From Bacteroidales bacterium (GTDB taxonomy: Bacteria; Bacteroidota; Bacteroidia; Bacteroidales; FEN-979), in contig JALNWG010000004.1 of assembly GCA_023231005.1 (NCBI GenBank), positions 62,001 through 126,000 on the forward strand: 64,000 bases of DNA, written 5' to 3'. The notes beneath the pieces are model-generated. The model saw only the letters and a list, made by a program, of their open reading frames with translations. It was not told where the DNA came from and did no database searches. Shown here piece by piece: positions 17,397-26,458 of the stretch; positions within the stretch are counted from its first letter, which is position 1; every line of letters begins with the position of its first letter. The translations under genes and the position numbers were made by a program.

Positions 17397-18476
17397 ATGA
17401 AAAAATATCTCGGGTTGGTTCTGTGCCTGGTAATCCTGTTAAATTTCCGGGTTTCCGGACAAATTCCTCCTGGGTATTATGATCCGGCGAATGGAAAATC
17501 AGGAGTTCCCTTACAGTCGGCTTTACATGATATTATCAAAGGTCATACGGTTAAATCGTACGATTACCTTTGGACTGCATTTAAAACCACCGACGAAAAG
17601 CCCAATGGTACGGTATGGGACATGTATTCCGATATCCCGGATGGAACGCCAAATGGAAATCCACCTTATGTATTTACTTTTGTTACTGATCAATGTGGAA
17701 ATTATGGTGCGGAAGGCGATTGTTATAACCGTGAACATTCGTGGCCCAAAAGTTGGTTCAATGACCAGGCACCAATGAATTCAGATTTGTTCCACATCTA
17801 TCCAACAGATGGTTATGTGAACAACCGTCGGGATAATTATCCATTTGGAACTGTGGCATCAGCCTCATGGACTTCACAGAATGGCAGCAAGTTGGGACCC
17901 TGTTCATGGCCAGGATATTCCGGAACCGTTTTTGAACCACGTGATGATTACAAAGGGGATTTTGCCCGTAGTTATTTTTATATGTCCACCCGCTATTATA
18001 CCGAAGATGCCTCCTGGGATGTGACTGACATGACCTCCAAATCGCAACTTAAATCCTGGGCTTTGCAAATGATGCTGCATTGGAACAACGCAGACCCTGT
18101 TTCACAAAAAGAAACAGACCGGAACAATACGGTGTACGGCATACAGAACAACCGAAATCCATTTATCGATCATCCGGAATATGCGGCCTTGATTTGGGGG
18201 AATCCGGTCGGGATTGAGGAAAACATGGGGGACTTTAGATTAACCCTTTATCCCAACCCGGCTGCCGATGTTTGTACGATTGTTATACCAAAAGGCACAC
18301 GCATTGGAGAAGATCATCTTTTCCTGACAACCCTCACCGGAGAAAAAATCATTCCTGAGGTATATTACGGGGAAACTACGCTCACACTAAAAGTTGAATC
18401 GCTTCCGAGGGATATTTATTTTGTAGTACTGACTGGAAATTCAGGAACCTATCATGGGAAGTTGATCATTGAATGA
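17397..18476 (+). CDS. Secreted endonuclease I with T9SS sorting domain
   Basis: A 359-residue protein from the ATG at 17397 (a TTG two codons earlier is less likely). It has a signal peptide (to VSGQ) and an endonuclease I (EndA/Vvn-type, beta-beta-alpha-metal) domain. The core is CYNREHSWPKSWF, with the catalytic His in REHSWPKS, then DLFHIYPTDGYVNNRR and FEPRDDYKGDFARSYFYMSTRY. The C-terminus (about 285-359, LYPNPAADVC...GKLIIE) is a Por type A sorting domain, so export by T9SS to the surface or medium is predicted. Likely role: degradation of extracellular nucleic acid. The 3' end forms a 19-nt palindrome (18462-18480), a possible weak terminator shared with convergent fabH. Confidence 0.92.
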   Translation: MKKYLGLVLCLVILLNFRVSGQIPPGYYDPANGKSGVPLQSALHDIIKGHTVKSYDYLWTAFKTTDEKPNGTVWDMYSDIPDGTPNGNPPYVFTFVTDQCGNYGAEGDCYNREHSWPKSWFNDQAPMNSDLFHIYPTDGYVNNRRDNYPFGTVASASWTSQNGSKLGPCSWPGYSGTVFEPRDDYKGDFARSYFYMSTRYYTEDASWDVTDMTSKSQLKSWALQMMLHWNNADPVSQKETDRNNTVYGIQNNRNPFIDHPEYAALIWGNPVGIEENMGDFRLTLYPNPAADVCTIVIPKGTRIGEDHLFLTTLTGEKIIPEVYYGETTLTLKVESLPRDIYFVVLTGNSGTYHGKLIIE

Positions 18477-18485
18477 TCAAAGGTT

Positions 18486-19475
18486 CTAATATGCCCATTT
18501 CACCCAGATAGATCCCCAGGTGAAACCTCCGCCAAAAGCAGCAATGATAATATTGTCGCCCTTTTTAAGTTTGTTTTCCCACTCCCATAAGCAAAGGGGA
18601 ATTGTACCGGAAGTGGTATTGCCATACCGCTCAATGTTGATCATGACTTGTTCTTTTTCCACTCCCATCCGGCGGGCAGTAGCTTCAATGATGCGCAGAT
18701 TGGCCTGGTGAGGGACCAGGTAAGCGATATCATGGCTGGAGAGTTTGTTTCGCTCCATGATTTCTGCAGCTACATCGGCCATTTTGGTGACAGCAAATTT
18801 AAAGACCGGCTGACCCTCCTGGTAAATAAAATGCTCTTTGGCATCAATGGTTTCATGAGATGAAGGTTTTACCGATCCTCCAGCCTTCATGTGCAAATGT
18901 ACCCGGCCGGAACCATCTGTTTGAAGGATTGAATCCATAATTCCAACTTCTTCAGTAGTTGGTTCAAGTAAAATGGCTCCAGCAGCATCTCCGAACAGAA
19001 CACAGGTTTCCCTGTTTGTATAATCGGTTATGGACGACATTTTATCGGCACCAACTACAATTACTTTTTTATAGGTGCCACTTTCAATAAATTTTGATGC
19101 AGTAACCAAAGAATATAACAAGCCAGAACAGGCGGCATTGATATCAAAGCTAAATGCATTTTTTATTCCGACTTTATCGCTGATAATATTGGCAGTAGCC
19201 GGAAAGAGCATATCCGGGGTTACTGTTGCACAAATCATCAATTCAATTTCCTCGGGTTTTGTTCCGGTTTTTTTCAACAAACCTCTAACTGCTTCCGCCC
19301 CCATATCGGAAGTTCCCAAACCTTCTCCTTTGAGGATATGGCGTTCATGAATTCCGGTACGGCTTACAATCCATTCATCGGAAGTCTCAACCATGCTCTC
19401 TAACTCCTTATTGGTTAAAATATAAGGTGGAACCCAAGCATGGATTCCCGAAATTTTTGCCCTAATTTTTGCCAT
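18486..19475 (-). CDS. fabH: Beta-ketoacyl-ACP synthase III
   Basis: A 329-residue condensing enzyme that joins acetyl-CoA to malonyl-ACP to start fatty acid synthesis. The catalytic triad is Cys116 (NAACSGLLYS), His256 (VPHQANLRI) and Asn286 (ERYGNTTSGTIP). The length is standard. It is the last gene of the minus-strand operon yceD-rpmF-plsX-fabH, six bases after plsX, a gene order conserved widely in bacteria that ties ribosome protein L32 to lipid initiation. Confidence 0.97.
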   Translation of the reverse strand: MAKIRAKISGIHAWVPPYILTNKELESMVETSDEWIVSRTGIHERHILKGEGLGTSDMGAEAVRGLLKKTGTKPEEIELMICATVTPDMLFPATANIISDKVGIKNAFSFDINAACSGLLYSLVTASKFIESGTYKKVIVVGADKMSSITDYTNRETCVLFGDAAGAILLEPTTEEVGIMDSILQTDGSGRVHLHMKAGGSVKPSSHETIDAKEHFIYQEGQPVFKFAVTKMADVAAEIMERNKLSSHDIAYLVPHQANLRIIEATARRMGVEKEQVMINIERYGNTTSGTIPLCLWEWENKLKKGDNIIIAAFGGGFTWGSIWVKWAY

Positions 19476-19481
19476 GATTTT

Positions 19482-20441
19482 TTACAGGTTATTAAGAGAA
19501 CAGCACTCAAGCGCTTGTTTGATTTTTTGTGAAAGTCTCGCTTCATGCACTTCTTTTGACATAAGAATCATCCGTCGAACGGCATTAGCATTGGATATTC
19601 CATGTCCTACGAGAACGGTGGAATTAATTCCAAGGATGGGAGTCCCTCCATAGTTTTCGTAGTTGAACCGGTCAAGAAAAGAATCCTTGATTCCACGTTT
19701 GGTCAGAACACGATACATCGCTTCAACTTGTTTAAGAACAATATTTCCAACAAAACCATCGCATACAATGACATCTACATTATCGCGAAAAAGTTCACGT
19801 CCTTCAATGTTCCCGATGAAATGAAAATCTTTGGAATCCTTCATCAACTCAAAAGTCGATTGGGCTGTGAGGCTTCCTTTTTTTTCTTCGGTGCCGATAT
19901 TTAACAATCCTACCCGTGGTTTTTTTACATGAAAGACATGTTCAGCAAACAGAGAACCCAGAATTCCGAATTGGTACATTACATCCGGTTTTGCATCAGG
20001 ATTTGTTCCCACATCAATGAGTACGGTAAACCCGCCGCTTTCCTTAGGTATGTATGCAGTCGTTGCCGGACGAATAACCCCCTGAACGGTGTTGACACTA
20101 TAAATCGAACCAACCAGCATTGCTCCGCTGCTTCCGGCGCTTGAAAAAGATTGAATTTCCTTGTGTTTGAGAAGTTTAAAGCCCACCGAAATACTTGAAT
20201 TTGGTTTAGCAGTTAAAGCCTTGGTAGGTTGTTCCCCCATCTCAATCAGGTCAGGAGCATCAATGATTTCAAATAAAGCAGGATTAACTTTTTCTTTTTT
20301 AAGGAAAGGAACAATAACCTCTTTACCACCAATCAATACGATTTTATCGGATTCGGGGAGTTCTTTCTGAGCCATAATAGCTCCTTCTAACGTCACCTTC
20401 GGGGCAAAATCCCCTCCTAGTACATCCAGACCGATTTTCAT
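19482..20441 (-). CDS. plsX: Phosphate acyltransferase PlsX
   Basis: A 319-residue enzyme that makes acyl-phosphate from acyl-ACP for glycerol-3-phosphate acylation in phospholipid synthesis. Family markers: MKIGLDVLGGDFAPKVTLEGA at the N-terminus (usually DAMGGD), SSAGSSGAMLVGS, LIDVGTNPD, LLNIGTEEKKGS, DVIVCDGFVGNIVLK, and GGTPILGINSTVLVGHG near the C-terminus. It is peripheral to the membrane. It lies between rpmF and fabH with short spacers. Confidence 0.96.
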   Translation of the reverse strand: MKIGLDVLGGDFAPKVTLEGAIMAQKELPESDKIVLIGGKEVIVPFLKKEKVNPALFEIIDAPDLIEMGEQPTKALTAKPNSSISVGFKLLKHKEIQSFSSAGSSGAMLVGSIYSVNTVQGVIRPATTAYIPKESGGFTVLIDVGTNPDAKPDVMYQFGILGSLFAEHVFHVKKPRVGLLNIGTEEKKGSLTAQSTFELMKDSKDFHFIGNIEGRELFRDNVDVIVCDGFVGNIVLKQVEAMYRVLTKRGIKDSFLDRFNYENYGGTPILGINSTVLVGHGISNANAVRRMILMSKEVHEARLSQKIKQALECCSLNNL

Positions 20442-20465
20442 TGGCTAAGGATTAAGTAAAAAACT

Positions 20466-20651
20466 CTATTCAGCAACAGCCTTCACAATGGCTTGTTTCC
20501 CACGGTAATAACCGCATTCTCCACAAACCCTGTGATAAAGAACGGGAGCCCCGCAATTTGAACAAATAATGGTTGCCCGTGCAATGGCTTTATCGTGAGT
20601 TCTACGTTTATCTCTACGAGTGGTGGAAATTTTATGTTTCGGATGTGGCAT
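20466..20651 (-). CDS. rpmF: Ribosomal protein L32
   Basis: A 61-residue 50S protein with the family N-terminus MPHPKHKISTTRRDKRRTH and two zinc-binding Cys pairs, CSNCG and CGECGYY, so this is the zinc-containing form. It lies between yceD and plsX in the conserved operon. Confidence 0.97.
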   Translation of the reverse strand: MPHPKHKISTTRRDKRRTHDKAIARATIICSNCGAPVLYHRVCGECGYYRGKQAIVKAVAE

Positions 20652-20685
20652 AAGAAATGATATTTACAATTAACAACTTACAATT

Positions 20686-21213
20686 TTAGTTTTCAGAATT
20701 GTTTTTCAATTTGTTCAAAGCTTCCCAACGAGGATCGACTTCTTTTTTTTCGTTCAATTCTCTTAATTTCTTCAATATTTCAGGATTACACTGACTATTT
20801 CCCTGGGCATCTTCCGGATGAACCTTACGAACCGGTATTAAAAGTGCAATATATTCATAAATGAAAGGGGTCAGATTAATTGTATGCAAACTTTCAGGAA
20901 TAATCTGAATTTCATCGTCTTCTTCCTCAAACCGGTCTCCCAGTTTGAGAATCAATCTCTCCTTCCCTTTAATTTCAACTTCAATTGGTTCATTACAACG
21001 GTCACAAGGAACCACCACCTTACCAACCAGATCAAAATGGAGGTCCATAAGCCGCTCCTCCCGTACAAGGTCAACAACAACATCTACTGACCCTTCTTTG
21101 ATCTCAGTATTTTCAATTTGTTCAAAGAACTTTTTCCCGGCCTTAAATTCAAACCGATGGGATCCCATCTTCATCCCATTAAGCGGAATCTCATATCTTT
21201 CCAAATAATCCAT
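20686..21213 (-). CDS. DUF177 (YceD-family) protein
   Basis: A 175-residue protein of the YceD/DUF177 family. Central to the family is the CDRCNEPIEVEIKG segment (about 94-107) with its CxxC pair, here a possible metal or structural site, and a further lone Cys near residue 152. Family knowledge links YceD to 23S rRNA maturation or accumulation, and it is nearly always upstream of rpmF, as here. It is first in the operon, 19 bases downstream of a consensus -7 element. Confidence 0.88.
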   Translation of the reverse strand: MDYLERYEIPLNGMKMGSHRFEFKAGKKFFEQIENTEIKEGSVDVVVDLVREERLMDLHFDLVGKVVVPCDRCNEPIEVEIKGKERLILKLGDRFEEEDDEIQIIPESLHTINLTPFIYEYIALLIPVRKVHPEDAQGNSQCNPEILKKLRELNEKKEVDPRWEALNKLKNNSEN

Positions 21214-21231
21214 TTTCCCCTGAAAAAGGCT

Positions 21232-21240
21232 GCAAAAGTA
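21232..21240 (-). promoter_or_regulatory. Bacteroidota -7 element for the yceD-rpmF-plsX-fabH operon
   Basis: The minus strand reads TACTTTTGC, an exact TAnnTTTG match 19 bases before the yceD start. Confidence 0.6.
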
Positions 21241-21379
21241 AAAATTAATTTGATGAATACCAAATACCTATTTCATTCTATCTTCATAAAGGCCCTGATT
21301 TTTATAGCTAAAACATTCTTTATCGGGGAACAAATCCTTCTCTTGCTCCTTCGCGCGTGAAGAAAAGATTTGGTAAGAA

Positions 21380-24300
21380 TTATTTGAAGGCTTTTTCCAA
21401 CATTCCGTCACCACTGAGCTTTAAACGGTCAAAATAGGCTGGTGCCGGTTTTCCCGTAAGTTTATCAACAAACATCTTTGCCAGATATTGGCTGAGCATA
21501 AAGCCCTGTCCACGCAATCCGAGAAAGAGCCCAAGTTCTGGGTCAAGGATCATCCTGGGTTCCGTATAGTACCCAGCCCAAATAGCCTGGAATCCAACAG
21601 AAGAGAGCTTGGGAATCCAATTGGTAAAGATCTCTGCCGAAATTTCAACAAATTCTTTGGAATTGATCTTGATGTTTTTATCAACTTCCATCGGTTCAAC
21701 AGCTGGGGAAGCACAACCAATGATCTGTCCGGTTTCTGCTAACTGCTGACCATAAACCGCGATAAAACCTTTATACCGCCGACGGTCAATCAACATCGAC
21801 AACGGAGCTCCGTCTTTCCCTAACATAGGCAACCGGCGTGTAATAAAAGCCTGATGTTTTACAGGATATAAACCCGTTTCAATATTTAATTTGCGGGCAA
21901 ATTTTTCTCCTCCGGGACCGAGGGCATTAATAAATACGGGGGTTTCATATTCGACGTACTCTTTTTGATGATTGCGAACCAATACTATGAAATTCCCACC
22001 AACCTTGTTCACATCGACCAGTTGACAATCCTCTTCAACCCTGCCCCCTTTTTCGATTCCCATCCGGCGAATCAGGTCAACCACCAATCCGGGAGTGGCC
22101 TGCCAGCAATCACGCGTGATCAGTGCAGCCTGATACTCTGTAAGATCCGGATTGATGTAGGGAGATATTTCCCGTGCAAAATCTTTAGGCTCCACCATAT
22201 ACGCATCCGACCATGACATGGATTCTTTTAAAGCCTTGTACATGACATCATCGTGGGCAAAAGTTACATAAAGACCAGGATGGTAATTAATGTTGTGTCC
22301 TTTTTGAAGATCTTTAAAAATCTCATGGTTATGAACCGCAATATCAGTAAGTTCAGGAAGAGAGAAATTGGGTCGTCCGCCGGCAATATTACGCCAGGAA
22401 GATCCTCTTCCATAATTGAGAAGAACAGGGTTCAAACCAGTCTCACTCAAATAACGGAATAAGGCACTCCCGCCCATTCCTCCTCCGGCTACTATTGATT
22501 TAACCTTTATTTTTTTAGCTTTATATCCGTTTCCTCCCAAAATTGTATTTTCATGAACGGAGTGAGGGTAGAGTTCTCCCATCAACACCTGATTCGATAG
22601 TGGTCCACGGGGTGTTGGTTCCCCGATCACGGTAATTCCGGAACCATACAACGTTGATTTTAATCGTTTAATACAACGCTTTCCACGGCAGGCACCCATC
22701 CCCAAACGGGTGATGTGTTTCACTTCATCTACTGAAATGAATTTGCGATCACCGATCGTTTCCAAAATTTCATCCAGCGTTACATCATCACAATGGCAAA
22801 TATAGGTCTTCTCCTTAGGAGGATGGGAATAGGAACTGAAAGAGAGCGGTAATGGATAATTTTCTTTAACGATAAATCCTCTCACCTTACTCAGTTCTTC
22901 TCCATGAATGGTTAATGATTTTACCCGGGCAATATTGGTTTTATTGGGTTTTCTTAGAATTTTTTCCACAATCCCTTCTCCCAGCTTCCGGCCCTGATTA
23001 TCCACTAAAAAACAGGGAGATTTTTCTTCCACTTCATATTCGATGGGGAGAAAAAGCCACTCTTTTTTCAGGTTATATCCGAAAATAGCCAATCCTGGAC
23101 ATTGAAAAACACAATCCATACACCCGATACATTTCTCAAAATCAATTTCGGGAACAGTGCTTGTTGATGATTTGGTAATGGCTCCATGGGGGCATGCAAA
23201 TGCACAGGGATTACAGGCAAAGCCATAGAGACAATCAATCTGAACAAAACCCTTTTCATTCATTCTTTTCGGGGATGGAGTGTAGGGTTCCTGAATCACC
23301 CGGGTTGGATGCTGCTGCGAATCAATATATTCTTTTGACAATTCGAGATATTGATCGTAATCAAATTTTTCTCCCATTTCCTGCAGTACATCAAAGGCAG
23401 CCTGTTTTCCACGAAGAACGGCGCTGGTCCCTTCACCAATCCGAATGGCATCTCCGGCACCAAAACAATGCCGACCGAAAACCTCATTTCCTTTGCTCAG
23501 GAGTTGGTCATCGGAAACCAATCCAGTACAAATATTAATGGCATCAATTCCTTCCAGCACTTTTTCAGTTCCCGGTATGGGTTTAAAATTTTCACATTCG
23601 GCAATAACGGCACCGATAATTCCATCGTGATGTTCGTTGGGGATGGCTTTTAGTAAAATGTGTGAGGTAAGAATGGGAATTCCCAAACGCCGGACACGAT
23701 TGGCCTGGACAGGGAACCCTCCTTCATTGGGCAATGCTTCCACGATGGCTTTCACTTTTGCACCAGCCTGCATCAATTGATAGGAGGTTAAATAGCCAAT
23801 ATTTCCCGCCCCTACAGTCAGAATGTTTTTCCCTAACAGCGTTAGTTCATTGTTCATCATCTTTTGAACAACGGCTGCCGTGAAAACACCCGGCAAGTCA
23901 TCATTTTCAAAAGCAGGCATAAAGGGGACCGCACCGGTAGCAATAATCAGAAATTCCGCATCAACATAAAAAATCTCCTCTGTGCGGATGTTCTTCAAGG
24001 CAATACGTCCCCCCTCCAGAATGTCCCAAACCGTGGAGTTCAATAAAATACCGGAATGGTCCTCTCCGGCTAATGTTTTTGCAATATCAAACCCCCGCAT
24101 ACCACCAAATTTTTTCTCCTTTTCAAAAAAGAAAAACTGATGGGTTTGCATGATAAATTGTCCGCCAATTTTATCATTATTGTCGATCACCAAATTGGGG
24201 ACTTTATGGACATTCAGCATCTCTCTGGCCGCCAGCCCGGCCGGGCCAGCGCCGATAATAGCAACCGTGGTCTTATAAATATTAACTGGTGTGGTAAGAT

Positions 24301-24613
24301 TGACTGGGACGGCAGAAGGAGCATAATCGTGAGGAATCTCTTTAACCTCCCTGACACCATCGACCGGAGTGATACAAATTCGTTTAATCTGGCCATCAAC
24401 CAGCATTTCGCAGGCACCGCATTTTCCGATACCACATTCGAGACTGCGTTCCCTGTTGGAAAGGCTGTGACTGTGAACCGGATGGCCAGCCTGATGCAAC
24501 GCGGCAGCAATGGTAAACCCACGATCGCCTTTGATCTCTTTCCCTTCAAATAAAAAAGTCGTTGGTTCGGAAGTGGGAATTTCAAGAATTGGATGTTTTG
24601 TTATTTTATACAT
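21380..24613 (-). CDS. Fused flavo/iron-sulfur oxidoreductase (HcnABC/opine-oxidase-like)
   Basis: A 1077-residue protein. In order: a [2Fe-2S] domain with C60, C65, C68 and C80 (CGIGKCGAC...C, HcnA-like); an FAD/NAD(P) disulfide-reductase-type domain with GAGPAG at 121-126 and GAGNIG at 268-273 (HcnB-like); two 4Fe-4S sets (C461-x5-C467-x2-C470-x3-C474 and C495-x2-C498-x2-C501-x3-C505); a BFD-like [2Fe-2S] site (C606, C608, C642, C647); and a C-terminal DAO-type amine/amino-acid oxidase domain with GGGMGG at 710-715. These are normally separate subunits of HCN synthase, opine oxidase or dye-linked amino-acid dehydrogenases. A role in oxidising an amine or amino acid is inferred; the substrate is unknown. 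No transporter or dedicated electron acceptor is adjacent. Cytoplasmic. Confidence 0.85.
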   Translation of the reverse strand: MYKITKHPILEIPTSEPTTFLFEGKEIKGDRGFTIAAALHQAGHPVHSHSLSNRERSLECGIGKCGACEMLVDGQIKRICITPVDGVREVKEIPHDYAPSAVPVNLTTPVNIYKTTVAIIGAGPAGLAAREMLNVHKVPNLVIDNNDKIGGQFIMQTHQFFFFEKEKKFGGMRGFDIAKTLAGEDHSGILLNSTVWDILEGGRIALKNIRTEEIFYVDAEFLIIATGAVPFMPAFENDDLPGVFTAAVVQKMMNNELTLLGKNILTVGAGNIGYLTSYQLMQAGAKVKAIVEALPNEGGFPVQANRVRRLGIPILTSHILLKAIPNEHHDGIIGAVIAECENFKPIPGTEKVLEGIDAINICTGLVSDDQLLSKGNEVFGRHCFGAGDAIRIGEGTSAVLRGKQAAFDVLQEMGEKFDYDQYLELSKEYIDSQQHPTRVIQEPYTPSPKRMNEKGFVQIDCLYGFACNPCAFACPHGAITKSSTSTVPEIDFEKCIGCMDCVFQCPGLAIFGYNLKKEWLFLPIEYEVEEKSPCFLVDNQGRKLGEGIVEKILRKPNKTNIARVKSLTIHGEELSKVRGFIVKENYPLPLSFSSYSHPPKEKTYICHCDDVTLDEILETIGDRKFISVDEVKHITRLGMGACRGKRCIKRLKSTLYGSGITVIGEPTPRGPLSNQVLMGELYPHSVHENTILGGNGYKAKKIKVKSIVAGGGMGGSALFRYLSETGLNPVLLNYGRGSSWRNIAGGRPNFSLPELTDIAVHNHEIFKDLQKGHNINYHPGLYVTFAHDDVMYKALKESMSWSDAYMVEPKDFAREISPYINPDLTEYQAALITRDCWQATPGLVVDLIRRMGIEKGGRVEEDCQLVDVNKVGGNFIVLVRNHQKEYVEYETPVFINALGPGGEKFARKLNIETGLYPVKHQAFITRRLPMLGKDGAPLSMLIDRRRYKGFIAVYGQQLAETGQIIGCASPAVEPMEVDKNIKINSKEFVEISAEIFTNWIPKLSSVGFQAIWAGYYTEPRMILDPELGLFLGLRGQGFMLSQYLAKMFVDKLTGKPAPAYFDRLKLSGDGMLEKAFK

Positions 24614-24708
24614 AGTTCATTGAGTTTAGATACTGGATCCTGGATGCTGGATGTTTAAATTTTCTTTCAGATATCAATGACCAGGTATCATATTCAGATT
24701 TTCGGGGT

Positions 24709-24717
24709 ACAAAATTA
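24709..24717 (-). promoter_or_regulatory. Bacteroidota -7 element for the fused oxidoreductase
   Basis: The minus strand reads TAATTTTGT, matching TAnnTTTG, about 95 bases upstream of the start codon, so a leader of roughly 90 nt is implied. Confidence 0.45.
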
Positions 24718-24765
24718 CAGTTTTTCCCAACGCAAAAAATAGTTTATTGTGAATCTATTCACAGT

Positions 24766-25707
24766 TCATAGGCGCAAATAGAATCCTATTGCAATAATAT
24801 TTTCCATCTGTACCTTTTTACTTACTGCTTCTTCATAATAAATCCGGGTTTGGATAGTAGTTTTCAAAAATTTATTGATTCTGACCCCGATCCGGTTTTT
24901 CAAGATCAGGTCAGGTGGTTTTTCCTGTTCCTTGAATATCAAAATATCACAATCCCAATGCATCCATGAACAGAACTCTTTATCGATTACCAATTGCATA
25001 CTCAACCCATACTCAAATAAATAATCATTATCTCTGTCGACCCCATAAAAAGAGGGTAAACCAAGATTCTCATAAATTTTTTTATCTCTTACATAAGTAA
25101 GTTTTGCTCCCGAGAGGCCCAAATGAATGGAAAAAAAACGTGGAACCGTCCAGCCCATACCACCGGAAAAAGTCCAAAGTAAGGGAGTTAAAAATGAGGA
25201 GTTGAGCGTTCGTAAAAGATTCCCGGAAGTATCCGGTTCATAGTCGAATCCATTAAACAGCCGCGTAGATATATGGGAGAGGAAAGAAACAGTGAGTGAT
25301 TTATTTATTGCAAATTCGATCCTGGTATCAAGGCTATTATCGTCTATTTGAAATTTCGAGAGACTGTCAAAAAACAACTGTAATCCTAAGGAATGTTCGA
25401 AATACTGAGTAATCAAAAGATGGTGTTTGTTTTCAAATTTTGACCGGTATTTCAGGTTTTGGAGAAAGGTTAACTGGCTTACATTTTTATCGTGCTGCCA
25501 GTTAACGTACGAAAGATTGGAACATGTAACTGTAAATTCCCACTCCTGAGTCAACCGGGATTTTATTAAGGTCTGTCCGGATGCCGCATTTGGAATAAGG
25601 TTTACCAATATAACCGAATCTGTCCACACCAGATTTTGACCTATTACACAGTTGAGCCAGCACCATGAACATATAAAAAACCATCCCGTCTTCCCTGTCC
25701 GTCGCAT
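24766..25707 (-). CDS. Putative outer-membrane protein (DUF3078-like)
   Basis: A 313-residue protein. An N-terminal hydrophobic segment (GWFFICSWCWLNCVIGQ) is a plausible signal peptide after a basic MRRTGKTG. The body consists of alternating aromatic beta strands (e.g. FLTPLLWTFSGGMGW, FLKTTIQTRIYYEEAV) and ends IIAIGFYLRL, a typical outer-membrane barrel C-terminus. It resembles the DUF3078 group of Bacteroidota barrel proteins, but that assignment is by pattern only. Thirty-five bases separate it from the next upstream minus-strand gene, so the two may be co-transcribed. Confidence 0.65.
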   Translation of the reverse strand: MRRTGKTGWFFICSWCWLNCVIGQNLVWTDSVILVNLIPNAASGQTLIKSRLTQEWEFTVTCSNLSYVNWQHDKNVSQLTFLQNLKYRSKFENKHHLLITQYFEHSLGLQLFFDSLSKFQIDDNSLDTRIEFAINKSLTVSFLSHISTRLFNGFDYEPDTSGNLLRTLNSSFLTPLLWTFSGGMGWTVPRFFSIHLGLSGAKLTYVRDKKIYENLGLPSFYGVDRDNDYLFEYGLSMQLVIDKEFCSWMHWDCDILIFKEQEKPPDLILKNRIGVRINKFLKTTIQTRIYYEEAVSKKVQMENIIAIGFYLRL

Positions 25708-25742
25708 TGGTTATGTGTGTTCATGCTTTCATGCAGGTCCAA

Positions 25743-26366
25743 TTATCGGATCATCAGCTTTTGTTTCCGGTTCAGATGCCAGTTTTTCTGCATATCGATA
25801 TTAAGATATATCAAATGGATTTTTGCAGCAGTATTTGTTTGAACAGCATCGGCCAGAATGAACAACCGCTGGTTATACTTTCCAAGAAATTTTCCCCACA
25901 ATATGATCATGGTAAAATCGGGAAATGTATTTTTTATCCCCGTATCAACAGCAGGAACTAACGGTTTAATCTCGGAAATCACATCATTCAAGGTAATTCC
26001 GGTGTCGGTTGGATAAAGTGAGTCGGGAGACAACTGTTTAATAAAATAGTATCCAGCCCATTGACATTGGGTGGTATCGCGTTCCAACAATGCTCCATTG
26101 CGATCGAATATCATGTGACTCAAGAGGTTTTTCCTGATCATATTGTTATTCAATGCCTTGATATAGGCAGCCGAATCCTTGAACAGGAAGAGATTTGTAT
26201 CGGGAAATTTTTCATGATGAAGGAATGAGATCAGTTTCTCAGGCGTCTCCTCGTGGGGTTGTTTGATGCCATATTTGAATTTCATGATCACTTGACATCC
26301 GGAAGTAAAAACAACAACCGTTAAAACGAGTAGCGCATTTTTCAGGAAATGAAATGTTGTTTTCAT
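25743..26366 (-). CDS. Unrecognised lipoprotein
   Basis: A 207-residue protein with a lipoprotein signal peptide (VVVFTSGC lipobox at about residue 24). The mature part is mixed alpha/beta with no motif I recognise; TMIILWGKFLGKYNQRLFILADAVQ near the C-terminus looks like a buried strand-helix unit, somewhat like a thioredoxin-fold or redoxin-like periplasmic domain but without a CxxC. A perfect 19-bp inverted repeat lies just upstream, between it and the next minus-strand gene. Function unknown. Confidence 0.7.
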   Translation of the reverse strand: MKTTFHFLKNALLVLTVVVFTSGCQVIMKFKYGIKQPHEETPEKLISFLHHEKFPDTNLFLFKDSAAYIKALNNNMIRKNLLSHMIFDRNGALLERDTTQCQWAGYYFIKQLSPDSLYPTDTGITLNDVISEIKPLVPAVDTGIKNTFPDFTMIILWGKFLGKYNQRLFILADAVQTNTAAKIHLIYLNIDMQKNWHLNRKQKLMIR

Positions 26367-26385
26367 GATTTTAAAAATTGAAAGG

Positions 26386-26453
26386 AACTGCCCTTAAAGG
26401 ATAAAATCTTTAATACAAGTATGCGATGGAATTATTATCCTTTAAGGGCAGTT
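26386..26453. repeat. Perfect 19-bp inverted repeat (large hairpin)
   Basis: The arm at 26386-26404 (AACTGCCCTTAAAGGATAA) is exactly repeated in inverse at 26435-26453, with a 30-nt loop. On the minus strand it follows the stop of the 26459 gene by 5 bases and is followed by CCTTTCAATTTTT, so it may be a terminator or a 3' end stabiliser. Confidence 0.85.
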
Positions 26454-26458
26454 TCCGG

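Noticed and set aside
18462..18480. 19-nt palindrome as a strong shared terminator for endonuclease and fabH
   Set aside because: Stem is AT-rich with a tiny loop and no T-tract on either side; kept only as a remark in the endonuclease entry.
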